Source of the DNA: Nostoc sp. NIES-4103 | Lineage (GTDB): Bacteria > Cyanobacteriota > Cyanobacteriia > Cyanobacteriales > Nostocaceae | Reading direction: 5' to 3' | Length of the DNA: 64,000 bases | NCBI RefSeq assembly: GCF_002368335.1 | Contig: NZ_AP018288.1 | Location: 742,607-806,606 of the forward strand | Notes under the pieces: model-generated | Database searches by the model: none | What the model saw: the letters and a program-made list of their open reading frames with translations, nothing else | Told to the model about the DNA's origin: nothing | Made by a program: the position numbers and the translations under genes | Shown here: positions 35,842 to 44,741 of the stretch, in pieces | Position numbering within the stretch: position 1 is the stretch's first letter | Layout: the number at the start of each line of letters is the position of its first letter

Positions 35842-36554
35842 AACCTTTTCTCCGTTTAATATGAGTGTTTTGTTCTAGGCTTGAATCCCTTCACTCAAGC
35901 ATTAGGTTTGTCGTTTTGAGTTTATGCAGCAGTAAGCCTAACGGCTGAAAATTGTAACATCGGTAGGGGAGCCGGCGCTGTGGACGGGTTCGCTGACTTG
36001 TTCGCTCTCCTGCGTTCCTGTTCCCAAGGGAGAGGGTTTTCTTAACGCGAGTTCGACAAGTGCTGTTTTAACCTCTCCCCCGGCCCCTCTCCTACAAGGA
36101 GAGGGGAGTAAAACCCTTTTTTTTTCGTTCCTCCTCTCTCTCCATTTAGGAGAGGGAGGTCAGGGAGAGGTCATCGAACTCACGTTTTCTTAGCGTAGCG
36201 ACTGGCGTCAGGTTTCCCGACAGCCTTTGCAACTGGTGTAGTGTTGTTGTACCAAGCGCAAAGCACCCTTCGGCTTGGTGCAGTCGCCTGGGTTGGGTTA
36301 AGCCTATCAAGAGCGCTGCTTCACCATTACTGATTTTCGGTGCTTTAGGACTAGTGTCCATAACGCAGGCTACCATATCAAAGCCAACAACCCAAAAGCA
36401 TTTTTAGCTATTATTTCAATAAATAAAATAGTATTTAACTTTACCTGGTAATCTTTTATTAAACCAGACGTAGTTCTAATCTATTAACAATAAATCCGGA
36501 AAATCACAAACCAAAAATGTAGATTTGATTGTAATCTACAATGGTAATTGATTT
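35842..36554. other. Repeat-rich intergenic region
   Basis: About 700 bp. It contains a perfect 9-bp hairpin CCCCTCTCC/GGAGAGGGG at 36084-36106 in a run of CT-rich repeat sequence (36000-36180), a GTCGAACTCACG-like fragment that recurs in inverted form near 36046, and the dispersed repeat at 36331-36373. The leftward 76-codon frame over 36146-36376 is composed of these repeats and is not taken as a gene. Confidence 0.55.
36331..36373. repeat. Dispersed repeat, copy 1
   Basis: About 43 bp, TGATTTTCGGTGC.TTAGGAC, variable centre, GTCCATAACGCA.GCTAC. The same pattern is at 47226-47269. TTAGGAC/GTCCATAA form an imperfect hairpin. Confidence 0.85.
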
Positions 36555-38669
36555 ATGACATCAGAACCCGCCTTTCTTGATTATGTCTTAGGTATTGCTA
36601 CTAAAAATCTTCGTTTATTTGATGATAAAGACCCTAGAATTGATGGAAGCATTGCAGGGGAAGATTTACCTTATGATGCTGGTTTCAAATTTAGAACTGC
36701 TGTTCAGGGAGTTATCAGAGCTATTAGAGCTTGGATTCCTGCTACTGATGATATCAATCAAAGCCACAAAGCACGATTATGGGATGTAGAAACTCAGCAA
36801 TTATTAGCTGAAGCAGAATTTACAAATATTGTGGGAGACTCTTGGAATGAAGTAACCCTCAGTACACCTATCACAATTGAGCCAAACAAAATTTATCTTG
36901 TCTCTACAGAGATTTTAAAAAGGCTCCCAAGAGCAGGTTTTTTCTTCAACAATCCTTTTACGAAAGATGCAATTACTGTTTTAGGTGCAAGCGAGTCAAA
37001 CAACGGTATTTTTGCATACTACGCTCCTGGTTACAATGATCGAGCAACACAATACCCTGCTTTTCCTAGTTTTAGTTTTCAAAACAGTTACTACTATCAA
37101 GATATTGTCTTTGATGCGAGTGCTGAAACTGAAACTATTCGCGTCAGAGAACACGTAACAACTCACCCAATATTCTTAGAAAACCTAAAAGAAGGTACAC
37201 AGGGATGGGACGATATTAATTATGCTCAAAATTTAGAGATAGCTGCTTTTCTTTCTTCTGAGTCAATCAATAAAGGAGAATTTATTGATGTCAAAGCAAG
37301 TTTAGCAGTTGCAGGAAATATTAAGATTGAGGTCTTTAGATTAGGTTACTATAGTGGCGTAGGAGCTAGACTAGTTTATTCAGTTGATGATATTGCCGTA
37401 ATTACCCAAAGTACAGAAATAGTTAACCCAGCAACTAAATTAGTTAGATTTAACTGGTTGACAACCTACACACTACAAACAAATGCAACTTGGATAACTG
37501 GCTGTTACTTGGTCAAACTCACAGACAAAAGTACTGGTAAGCAGTGTTTATCCTTCTTTGTATTGCGTGATGATAACTTACAATCAGATATTCTTTATAA
37601 ATTTGGATTTAGCACTCATTATGCATATAATAGTTTTGCCTATAATGCTTCTAATCGATATTCTGCCTACTCAGGTGGAGAGCGATCGCTCTCTATTTCT
37701 CTAGACCGCCCTTGGGAAGGAAACACATACAACCCCAGTACACCTAATAGTAACCCACTCAGATGGGAATACCAAACAATTAGATGGTTAGAGAAAAATG
37801 CTTATCGTGTTTCTTACTGCTCTGGGCAGGATATTGATAAAAATGGCTCAGGATATGTGAAAAAATATTCTGCCTTTATGATTAGTGGTCATGATGAGTA
37901 CTGGAGTTTTAAAGAGTATAAAGCCATTAAAGAAGCAATAGAATCAGGTGTGAGTGTGCTTTCACTATCAGCAAACACTTGCTATTGGAATATCAAATGG
38001 AGTAGTGATTATAGAACTGCTGTGATCCATAAACGCAATGAATACTTAGCTGGTGGCGTCGTCAGCAATTATCAACCAGATACATTAAATGTGCCACCTA
38101 CCTATAGATTCCGTGATCCAGAACTATTTGGTAAAACAATTGATGGATGTACAATCACAGCAGAGCTAGGATTATTAGGTGTTGGGTATATAGGTGATAC
38201 TAACAATCTTTACGGTGGCTATTCACTACAAATCAAAAAAGATGACTCAGTATTGAGAGGAACTAATTTAAAAGCAGGGGATCAGATGCCTTTATTAGTT
38301 GGTTATGAATGGGATCATATTGATCCAGATCCTAGCGCACAGCCACAAACAAAAACAGGCACACCCAGCTTTGTAGATTCAATTATCTTTGAGTCAACAA
38401 TAACAGATCCAATACCTGACTCGTCTAACGTTTCACAGTCCTTTATAGGGGATTTACCTTTGAGCGCTGTACAGACAGCACAGGGAGTTTACTTTACAGC
38501 TCCTAGTGGAGCTAAAGTATTCTCTGCTGGTTCATTACAAACTTCTTGGGGCTTGGATTCTTGGAAAGTTTCTCCTAGTAGAGAATCAAAACCTTACCAA
38601 CGAATTATTTACAATATCTTAGAAGATATGGCAGTTTGGCCTGGTTTTGAGCCACCACAATCTTCTTGA
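36555..38669 (+). CDS. DUF4082 plus dimethylformamidase beta-like domain protein
   Basis: A 704-residue protein. Residues 1-190 look like a DUF4082 beta-sandwich (FKFRTAVQGVIRAIRAWIP, NEVTLSTPITIEPNKIYLVS). From about 225 it follows the N,N-dimethylformamidase large-subunit type: AFLSSESINKGEFIDVKASL, EVFRLGYYSG, RPWEGNTYNPS, YRVSYCSGQDID and FMISGHDEYWSF. The GHDEYW and WNIKW regions are the best conserved of that family. In dimethylformamidase this subunit has a non-haem iron; the substrate of the cyanobacterial homologues is unknown, and no small subunit is seen. No signal peptide. Confidence 0.75.
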   Translation: MTSEPAFLDYVLGIATKNLRLFDDKDPRIDGSIAGEDLPYDAGFKFRTAVQGVIRAIRAWIPATDDINQSHKARLWDVETQQLLAEAEFTNIVGDSWNEVTLSTPITIEPNKIYLVSTEILKRLPRAGFFFNNPFTKDAITVLGASESNNGIFAYYAPGYNDRATQYPAFPSFSFQNSYYYQDIVFDASAETETIRVREHVTTHPIFLENLKEGTQGWDDINYAQNLEIAAFLSSESINKGEFIDVKASLAVAGNIKIEVFRLGYYSGVGARLVYSVDDIAVITQSTEIVNPATKLVRFNWLTTYTLQTNATWITGCYLVKLTDKSTGKQCLSFFVLRDDNLQSDILYKFGFSTHYAYNSFAYNASNRYSAYSGGERSLSISLDRPWEGNTYNPSTPNSNPLRWEYQTIRWLEKNAYRVSYCSGQDIDKNGSGYVKKYSAFMISGHDEYWSFKEYKAIKEAIESGVSVLSLSANTCYWNIKWSSDYRTAVIHKRNEYLAGGVVSNYQPDTLNVPPTYRFRDPELFGKTIDGCTITAELGLLGVGYIGDTNNLYGGYSLQIKKDDSVLRGTNLKAGDQMPLLVGYEWDHIDPDPSAQPQTKTGTPSFVDSIIFESTITDPIPDSSNVSQSFIGDLPLSAVQTAQGVYFTAPSGAKVFSAGSLQTSWGLDSWKVSPSRESKPYQRIIYNILEDMAVWPGFEPPQSS

Positions 38670-38779
38670 GTAATTAGCAGTCAAGGAAGAGAACTGTTTT
38701 GAGCAGGGTATCAGGGAAAGGGGAGACAAGGGAATAAGCCCACATTTCTCACAAGTCCCGCGATCGCAACGCAAATAGA

Positions 38780-39166
38780 TTACACCTCGATTTTATAATT
38801 GAGTTGATGCTCATCTCCGGGCAGCCCTCGAAAACCCCAATTGTGCTTGGGAGTTTCAAAAATTGTCATTTCTAAATCTTGTGGTGAAATTCCCAGTGGC
38901 TGTAACCGCTCAAACAGTAAACGAATTAACTGCTTTTTCGCCTCAATACTGCGTCCTTCGATCATACTAAATTCAATAATGGTGTAACACTCGGTGCGCC
39001 CTTCTGGATAGAAAAAATCATCTCTTTCGAGGAGGAAGAATCGGTGTGCGCGTTTCTCAGGTGGATACTGAAGTGCATCCACTACACAAGAATGAATGAT
39101 ATCGGAGAGTTTCGGCTTAATCGGCTCAAGATGCTCTCTCAATCCGTAAATTTTGGTCTGTACCAT
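38780..39166 (-). CDS. Tautomerase-family protein
   Basis: A 128-residue protein of the tautomerase superfamily. The family's catalytic Pro1 is not evident: after Met come VQTKIYGLREHL. Other features agree: KPKLSDIIHSCVVDALQYPPEKRAHRFF, YTIIEFSMIEGRSIEAKKQLIRLL and DLEMTIFETPKHNWGFRGLPGDE. Catalysis may therefore be altered or the family relation loose. The start is ATG 39166, with AAGG six bases upstream; a GTG at 39190 is less likely. Confidence 0.75.
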   Translation of the reverse strand: MVQTKIYGLREHLEPIKPKLSDIIHSCVVDALQYPPEKRAHRFFLLERDDFFYPEGRTECYTIIEFSMIEGRSIEAKKQLIRLLFERLQPLGISPQDLEMTIFETPKHNWGFRGLPGDEHQLNYKIEV

Positions 39167-39444
39167 AACCTTATATATTGCCTGAATCACCTACCGGTAA
39201 AAAGTTAATCTAACGTGAATCCGCTGTTAACAGAGCGCACATATCCCCACCAGGAGATAATTCCTCCCAATTCCCAATTTCCACAACATCCAATAGCCGA
39301 AACCCCTGTTTTCACGTAGCGGTAATACCCTTGCGGGAAGCCGCTTTGCGTCTACATGAATTGCCGCTACTGTAATTTTGCCTCAGTCTGATTTTTAATA
39401 AGCAAAGCTAATAACTGTCATCACCATAACAAAACTTAAAAGAC

Positions 39445-39474
39445 TTGATTAACTTTTGTAAAGCAGTGTAAATT
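39445..39474 (+). promoter_or_regulatory. Possible psbA promoter
   Basis: TTGATT and TAAATT separated by 18 bp, about 60 bp upstream of the psbA ATG. The elements match the sigma-70 type loosely; not tested. Confidence 0.35.
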
Positions 39475-39534
39475 ACTATCACAGGCAAAAACAAACACGC
39501 CTAATACATACATAACAACCGCACTCATAAAACC

Positions 39535-40617
39535 ATGACAGCAACCTTACAACAGCGCCAAAGCGCCAACGTATGGGAGCAGTTCTGCAACTGGATCACC
39601 AGCACCAACAACCGCCTCTACATCGGCTGGTTCGGCGTACTGATGATCCCCACCTTGCTAGCTGCAACCACCTGCTTCATCATCGCCTTCATCGCCGCCC
39701 CTCCCGTAGACATCGACGGAATCCGCGAACCAGTAGCAGGTTCCCTACTGTATGGAAACAACATCATCTCCGGAGCAGTAGTACCTTCCTCCAACGCCAT
39801 CGGCTTACACTTCTACCCAATTTGGGAAGCAGCATCTCTTGATGAATGGTTGTACAACGGTGGTCCTTACCAATTGGTAATCTTCCACTTCCTGACCGGC
39901 GTATTCTGCTACCTAGGTCGTGAATGGGAACTGTCCTACCGCTTAGGAATGCGTCCTTGGATCTGCCTAGCATTCTCAGCACCTGTTGCTGCTGCAACCG
40001 CAGTATTCTTGATTTACCCAATCGGTCAAGGTTCCTTCTCTGATGGTATGCCCTTGGGTATCTCCGGAACCTTCAACTTCATGATCGTCTTCCAAGCAGA
40101 ACACAACATCCTCATGCACCCCTTCCACATGTTAGGAGTGGCTGGTGTATTCGGTGGAAGTCTATTCTCTGCAATGCACGGTTCTCTAGTAACCTCTTCC
40201 TTGGTTCGTGAAACCACCGAAAACGAATCCCAAAACTACGGATACAAATTCGGTCAAGAAGAAGAAACCTACAACATCGTAGCTGCTCACGGTTACTTCG
40301 GTCGCCTAATCTTCCAATACGCATCCTTCAACAACAGCCGCAGCTTGCACTTCTTCCTGGCTGCTTGGCCTGTAATCGGCATCTGGTTCACAGCACTGGG
40401 TGTAAGCACAATGGCGTTCAACTTGAACGGCTTCAACTTCAACCAATCTGTGATTGATTCTCAAGGTCGTGTGATTAACACCTGGGCTGATATCATCAAC
40501 CGCGCTAACTTGGGTATGGAAGTAATGCACGAGCGTAATGCTCACAACTTCCCCTTAGACTTGGCTGCTGGTGATGTTGCTCCTGTTGCTATCAGCGCTC
40601 CTGCTATCAACGGTTAA
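39535..40617 (+). CDS. psbA: Photosystem II D1 protein, Glu130 type
   Basis: The D1 subunit binds the primary electron donors, the pheophytin, QB and the Mn4CaO5 cluster of photosystem II in the thylakoid membrane. All 360 residues are present. Identified ligands: Y161, D170, E189, H190, H198, H215, S264, H332, E333, H337, D342 and A344, followed by the 16-residue C-terminal extension removed by CtpA. Residue 130 is Glu (GREWELS), the D1:2 or high-light form rather than Gln130. Codon use is strongly biased to C-ending codons, unlike the AT-rich neighbours, as expected of a highly expressed gene. It is followed by a clear terminator. Confidence 0.98.
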   Translation: MTATLQQRQSANVWEQFCNWITSTNNRLYIGWFGVLMIPTLLAATTCFIIAFIAAPPVDIDGIREPVAGSLLYGNNIISGAVVPSSNAIGLHFYPIWEAASLDEWLYNGGPYQLVIFHFLTGVFCYLGREWELSYRLGMRPWICLAFSAPVAAATAVFLIYPIGQGSFSDGMPLGISGTFNFMIVFQAEHNILMHPFHMLGVAGVFGGSLFSAMHGSLVTSSLVRETTENESQNYGYKFGQEEETYNIVAAHGYFGRLIFQYASFNNSRSLHFFLAAWPVIGIWFTALGVSTMAFNLNGFNFNQSVIDSQGRVINTWADIINRANLGMEVMHERNAHNFPLDLAAGDVAPVAISAPAING

Positions 40618-40641
40618 TTCTTAGCCACGTCGAATAAAACG

Positions 40642-40673
40642 AAAAGCGCTCTCCCAGTGGGGGGGCGCTTTTT
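40642..40673 (+). terminator. psbA terminator
   Basis: Stem AAAAGCGC with GCGCTTTTT around a CCC/GGG inner pair; the right arm ends in five T. Confidence 0.9.
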
Positions 40674-40839
40674 GGTGTCTGTGGTCAGCCAAAAGATTGC
40701 TGACTATAAATAGTTGTTGCATTGTGCTTTAGATGACTTTCTAAACTATCGCTCAAGGTGTTAAAAGAGTTGTTGTTGGATAATTATTCTTAGACAAGAG
40801 TCAGACAATAGCTAATTTTTTACCGCTTAATAAATTTTC

Positions 40840-42213
40840 ATGCTGAAATACATATCTGCGATCGCAGCTGTCTTGATGTTCACTGTGGGGTTTGCATCTA
40901 CAACTCAAGCTGCAACTCCCCGTTCAAGTTGGGTGGTGAATGAAATTTACCAATACAACCATCCATTTGCATCACAGTTGCCTCAAGAACTGGTGACGAA
41001 AATGCAAAAAATGGTAGCTAGTCCTTTTGCCTTTTATCGGGGGACGGCTCACATATTTTATCGTGATATGCAAACTTTACCAGGTTCAGCATTTGTCAAT
41101 TCTGCCACATCAGCCATCTGGTTGGAGGGGGATATGCACATGCAAAATCTTGGAGGTATGAGAGATAGCAATGACAACAACGTTTTTGACACCACCGACT
41201 TCGATGAAGGCTATCTTGGCCCCTACGTGTGGGACTTACGACGTATGGCAGTTTCTATTCTGTTAGCGGCTAAAGAGAATGGTCTAAGTTCTAGTGATGC
41301 TCAAGATATTGTTCGCAATTTCTTGGATACTTACCTTAACAAGATGAGCGATTTTAAGGGAACCAACGATGAACTATCTTACCGTCTCGACTCTGGCAAT
41401 ACAAATGGTGTGGTCAAAGATTTGATTCAAAAAGCATCAAATAAGAGCCGTTCTGACTTGTTAGATAAGAATACTGTATTAGATAACAATGGTAATCGAG
41501 TTTTCCAGACAACTTCTGTTCTTGAGCCTGTATCTAGTAGCACCTATTCAGACATTAGTAATGCTATGAGCAGCTACATCGCCTCAATTTCTAGTAGTAA
41601 GCGCTATAGCAATAGTTACTATACCTTGAAAGATATCCGCCTCAAATTAGGTTCTGGTACTGGTAGTCTTGGTAAGTACCGCTATTACTTGCTGATTGAA
41701 GGCCCAAGTTCAGCAACCAGCGATGATAGAATTTTGGAGATGAAACAGGAAGGCAGTAGCGCAGTTGCGATCGCAGTTCCAGGTTTGCTACCAACTTCAG
41801 TCTATGGCAACCATGAAGGAAATAGAGTAACAATTGCAACTAAAGCGATGCTTACTAATACAGATCCCTTGGTTGGCTACAGTACGGTCAATGGCATCCC
41901 ATTTATGGTGCATGAAAAATCCCCTTATCAGGTAGACTTTGACTATACCTTGCTTACCACTAAATCAAAGTTTATGGATGCCATGGGGTATGCTGGTAAG
42001 GTCATTGCTAAGAACCACGCAATCTCTGATAAAGACTACGATGCTGAGATTATTCCTTACAGCATTGACAAAGAAGTAACTGATATGGTCAGCGGTAATA
42101 AAAGTGGATTCAAAGATGAGATTCTTAACTTTGCCCTAGATTATGCAACTCAAGTCGAGTACGACTACGCTAGTTTTGTAAATGCCTATAATCAAGGGGT
42201 GACGCTCTACTAG
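40840..42213 (+). CDS. Exported DUF2252 protein
   Basis: A 457-residue protein with an N-terminal signal peptide (MLKYISAIAAVLMFTVGF, cleaved near TTQA-A) followed by a DUF2252 domain, a fold related to aminoglycoside-phosphotransferase-type kinases: FAFYRGTAHIFYRDM, AIWLEGDMHMQNLGG (like the catalytic H-x-D segment), FDTTDFDEGYLGPYVWDLRRMAVSI and the later YYLLIEGPS. DUF2252 proteins are mostly cytoplasmic, so an exported version is unusual. It stands alone, preceded by a HIP1 site; the downstream hairpin at 42238-42288 may terminate it. Confidence 0.82.
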   Translation: MLKYISAIAAVLMFTVGFASTTQAATPRSSWVVNEIYQYNHPFASQLPQELVTKMQKMVASPFAFYRGTAHIFYRDMQTLPGSAFVNSATSAIWLEGDMHMQNLGGMRDSNDNNVFDTTDFDEGYLGPYVWDLRRMAVSILLAAKENGLSSSDAQDIVRNFLDTYLNKMSDFKGTNDELSYRLDSGNTNGVVKDLIQKASNKSRSDLLDKNTVLDNNGNRVFQTTSVLEPVSSSTYSDISNAMSSYIASISSSKRYSNSYYTLKDIRLKLGSGTGSLGKYRYYLLIEGPSSATSDDRILEMKQEGSSAVAIAVPGLLPTSVYGNHEGNRVTIATKAMLTNTDPLVGYSTVNGIPFMVHEKSPYQVDFDYTLLTTKSKFMDAMGYAGKVIAKNHAISDKDYDAEIIPYSIDKEVTDMVSGNKSGFKDEILNFALDYATQVEYDYASFVNAYNQGVTLY

Positions 42214-42237
42214 GGATAATTGGCAATAAGAATTTTT

Positions 42238-42288
42238 AATAACCATAGTACATGAGTTCAACTAGTGAACTCACGTACTATGGTTATT
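42238..42288. repeat. Long hairpin after DUF2252 gene
   Basis: Arms of 23 bp (AATAACCATAGTACATGAGT, cut here, and its complement with one mismatch) around ACTAG. Probably a terminator or a palindromic element, although no clear T-run follows. Confidence 0.75.
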
Positions 42289-42814
42289 ATGGTTATTACA
42301 GTAAATTACTGTAACTATCAACCAGAACTTTACTGCCATGGGACCGCTCTGTATTAAGACTTTCACCTTAACCTCTGCAGTAACTAATGTGGAGGAAGCG
42401 ACAAAAACTCCACAACATTTCTAGTTAATATTTTTACTGTTCATGTATCTGCCGTCGCTCTCCTTCGACACACGACAATGGGTCACAGCGGAACAACACC
42501 CAGCCAGTAATTTGTTTGTTACAAGATAATCATAGCAATTTCGTCACTTCAAGTTAGTCTTTCTCAGGTAATAACTACATTCAAACTAGGGGAATAACTG
42601 TGTTAGTTACTAGTATATATCAAAGGTATAATTGTATTTTTAGATGATATGAATATTTCCAGCTACACACGACATGAGAGGCGATTGACTGAATCAACAA
42701 AATAATAGCGCTTGCCTAATTAGAGGTAAGCGCTATTATTTTGTTGATTCAGGGATGGAAAAAATTAAAGTTAATACCCTGAAATTTAATATTAATTGGT
42801 CAGTTTTAAATTTA
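42289..42814. other. Intergenic region between DUF2252 and GlsB-type genes
   Basis: Contains the 24-bp-arm palindrome at 42690-42751. The rest (42289-42689) shows no reading frame, RNA or promoter that I can support. Confidence 0.4.
42690..42751. repeat. Palindrome with perfect 24-bp arms
   Basis: Arms begin TGAATCAACAAAATAATAG (cut here) and end GCGCTT, with a 14-bp loop. It could terminate the leftward GlsB-type gene; the loop also contains CCT/AGG pairing. Arm length is far more than a terminator needs. Confidence 0.85.
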
Positions 42815-43087
42815 TTAGACAGCACTGCGACGAGTTAACAAGTTCCACAGGAAAACTGCAACAAGTGCGCCAATAACGGCTACTAAGATACCAGGAATAC
42901 TTAGAGTAGGAGCTGCTAGTGTCAAATTTCCTGTACTGAAGAAAATACCCAAACTACCACCAATGAAAGCACCGATAATTCCTAGAATGATTGTTCCTAG
43001 AACGCCGCCACCTTGATGACCTGGGTAAATAGCCTTGGCAATAGCACCAGCAATTAGACCTAAAACAATCCAAGCAAGAATGTTCAT
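42815..43087 (-). CDS. GlsB/YeaQ/YmgE-family small stress membrane protein
   Basis: A 90-residue membrane protein with three glycine-rich hydrophobic helices (1-17, 28-49, 63-84): MNILAWIVLGLIAGAIAKAI, GTIILGIIGAFIGGSLGIFF and PGILVAVIGALVAVFLWNLL. This is the transglycosylase-associated/GlsB pattern, general-stress proteins of unknown molecular role. Single gene reading leftwards, with the palindrome 42690-42751 downstream. Confidence 0.9.
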   Translation of the reverse strand: MNILAWIVLGLIAGAIAKAIYPGHQGGGVLGTIILGIIGAFIGGSLGIFFSTGNLTLAAPTLSIPGILVAVIGALVAVFLWNLLTRRSAV

Positions 43088-43755
43088 TGTGAGTTAATTT
43101 TGATAAAGAGATTTTTCTGAATCAATTACAAACTAACAATTCAACTACTAGGGTTTAATCTATCAACAGAAATAATTATTGTATCCTGAAGGAATACTTT
43201 AATAACTGCCATCTTTTTTCATCTAAGTCTACTGGATACGAATCAGTTAACCTGACATGCATTAAACGACCTCTTATTCCGTAAGGATTTTGGAAATTAT
43301 CCAAAATCATCCTTTTGGAACTAGCAAATAATTTACAAGAGTTTCAATACTTAATTCACGTTAGACCTAATTTATAAAAAAAGCTCCTAACCGGTCTAAG
43401 ACTAGGAGCCTATCAATTCATTGCTTGGTAATTGCAGTATAAGCATTTTTCATTGTTCCCATCCTCTACTTGAAGAATTAAGATAATGTCTCAACTCAAC
43501 TTTTGATGAAACCAATAAGACGATAAAAATAAAAACATATATCAATATTTAAGCGGTCACCAAGAGGCGTGGGGAAGAAATAGTGAATTGCGAATGGGAA
43601 AAAGCGAATTGGTTTGATAATAAAACAGGAACACGCTAAATTTCGTGTTCCTGGTTGGTGTTATATTTTTGGCCTTGCTGATTGATGAGATGAATTGAGG
43701 TTTTTGGCTATGACTAAAACTCTTGCAAGAGATTTATTGTTGAGATGTCTAACAC
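43088..43755. other. Intergenic region with three hairpins
   Basis: A hairpin GGATTTTGG/CCAAAATC at 43285-43308; a leftward terminator-like stem GCTCCTA/TAGGAGC with an A-run (T-run on the minus strand) at 43377-43411; and the CAGGAACACG stem at 43626-43653 downstream of the truncated ferredoxin gene. No gene supported. Confidence 0.55.
43626..43653 (-). terminator. Hairpin downstream of truncated ferredoxin copy
   Basis: CAGGAACACG / CGTGTTCCTG, 10-bp stem, 8-base loop. It corresponds to the stem at 44500-44528 after the full copy, though outside the duplicated block. Confidence 0.65.
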
Positions 43756-44261
43756 TTAGTAGAGGTCTTCTTCCTTGTGAGTTGCGATTTTGACATCAGA
43801 GGTTGGGTAAGCAACACAGGTCAGTACATAACCTTTTTCAATCTGATCGTCGTCTAAAAATGACTGGTCAGACTGGTCAACGGTACCCGAAATTAATTTA
43901 CCAGCACAAGTTGAGCAAGCGCCAGCACGACAAGAGTAAGGTAGATCAAGACCTTCGTCTTCGGCAATGTCTAGATTATAAATAGTAGCCATTCAGTGAT
44001 CCTCTCTTTTGTCAACGGCAGTATAAGCTATGCTAAAGCAAAGCAAACGGTTGGTTTGATATCAACCGTCGTTTTAAATTTACTTCAATTCTGATACTAC
44101 GGGAAAAATTAAAGGATGTAACTGTAAATCGACCCCGATTAGTAATGAAATTTAGTTAGTTGTAAATGATAAGATTTTTTAATATAAATAACTGCCAAAA
44201 AATGCTGTGATCAGAAAAAATGTTATTTTGAGAAGGCTAAGTCCAGTTTTCCAGATATCAC
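43718..44261. repeat. Direct duplication block, left copy
   Basis: 544 bp, matching 44742-45348 (607 bp) except for the 63-bp deletion and about four to six base changes. It spans the ferredoxin frame plus about 270 bp upstream. Confidence 0.92.
43756..43992 (-). pseudogene. Plant-type ferredoxin copy with 63-bp in-frame deletion
   Basis: A 78-residue version of the petF product at 44780-45079. It is identical apart from the join MATIYN-LDIAEDEG, where 21 codons (about residues 7-27 of the full protein) are missing, and a silent change. All four cluster cysteines remain (C21, C26, C29, C59), but the first beta hairpin of the beta-grasp fold is gone, so a stable holoprotein is doubtful. The upstream 270 bp, with its promoter, is nearly identical to that of the intact gene, so it should still be transcribed. 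Called a pseudogene, though a shortened protein cannot be excluded. Confidence 0.75.
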
Positions 44262-44741
44262 ATCAGTGGAAAAATGCTTGAGAGCGAAAACATTCATGCG
44301 ATTTTTAGGTAGTGAGGAGTAGAGATGTTGCGGCACAGCGTCTGTATGGGAGTAGGGAGTAGTACAAAACGAAAAATATAGTCTTTTAAGCTTTCTTCTC
44401 ACCCTGCTTGTACTTAGATTATGCTAGCAAGCAAAAATGTTGATAGTTGACAAGCAACCTTTGAGCAAAGATATCAAGTCATAGACGAATAGCAATAAAG
44501 CAGGAACACTAAGTTTGTGTGTTCCTGCTTGACGTTAGATCTTAGACTTGTTACGAAATTAGTTTGAAAAAGCACATATTACCCAAGGAACCTCAAAAAA
44601 TCAATTTTCAGGGTTGAAGTTGCTAATTGCTAATTGTGTTCAGTCAGCAATTAACAATTACAATGGTAGATTTTTTGATTTATCAGTTCTCAAAGGGAGG
44701 TTTTACTTAAGATGTGCTACTTTTATGTTGACGACATCAGT
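44262..44741. other. Spacer between ferredoxin duplications
   Basis: About 480 bp of unique DNA containing a hairpin (44500-44528) and a CAATTA-rich patch at 44618-44662. No gene supported. Confidence 0.45.
44500..44528 (-). terminator. Hairpin downstream of intact ferredoxin gene
   Basis: GCAGGAACAC / GTGTTCCTGC, 10-bp stem. It stands about 250 bp downstream of the ferredoxin stop on the minus strand. Confidence 0.6.

Noticed and set aside
36146..36376. 76-codon leftward frame
   Set aside because: Consists of dispersed repeat sequence, including the TTCGGTGC repeat.
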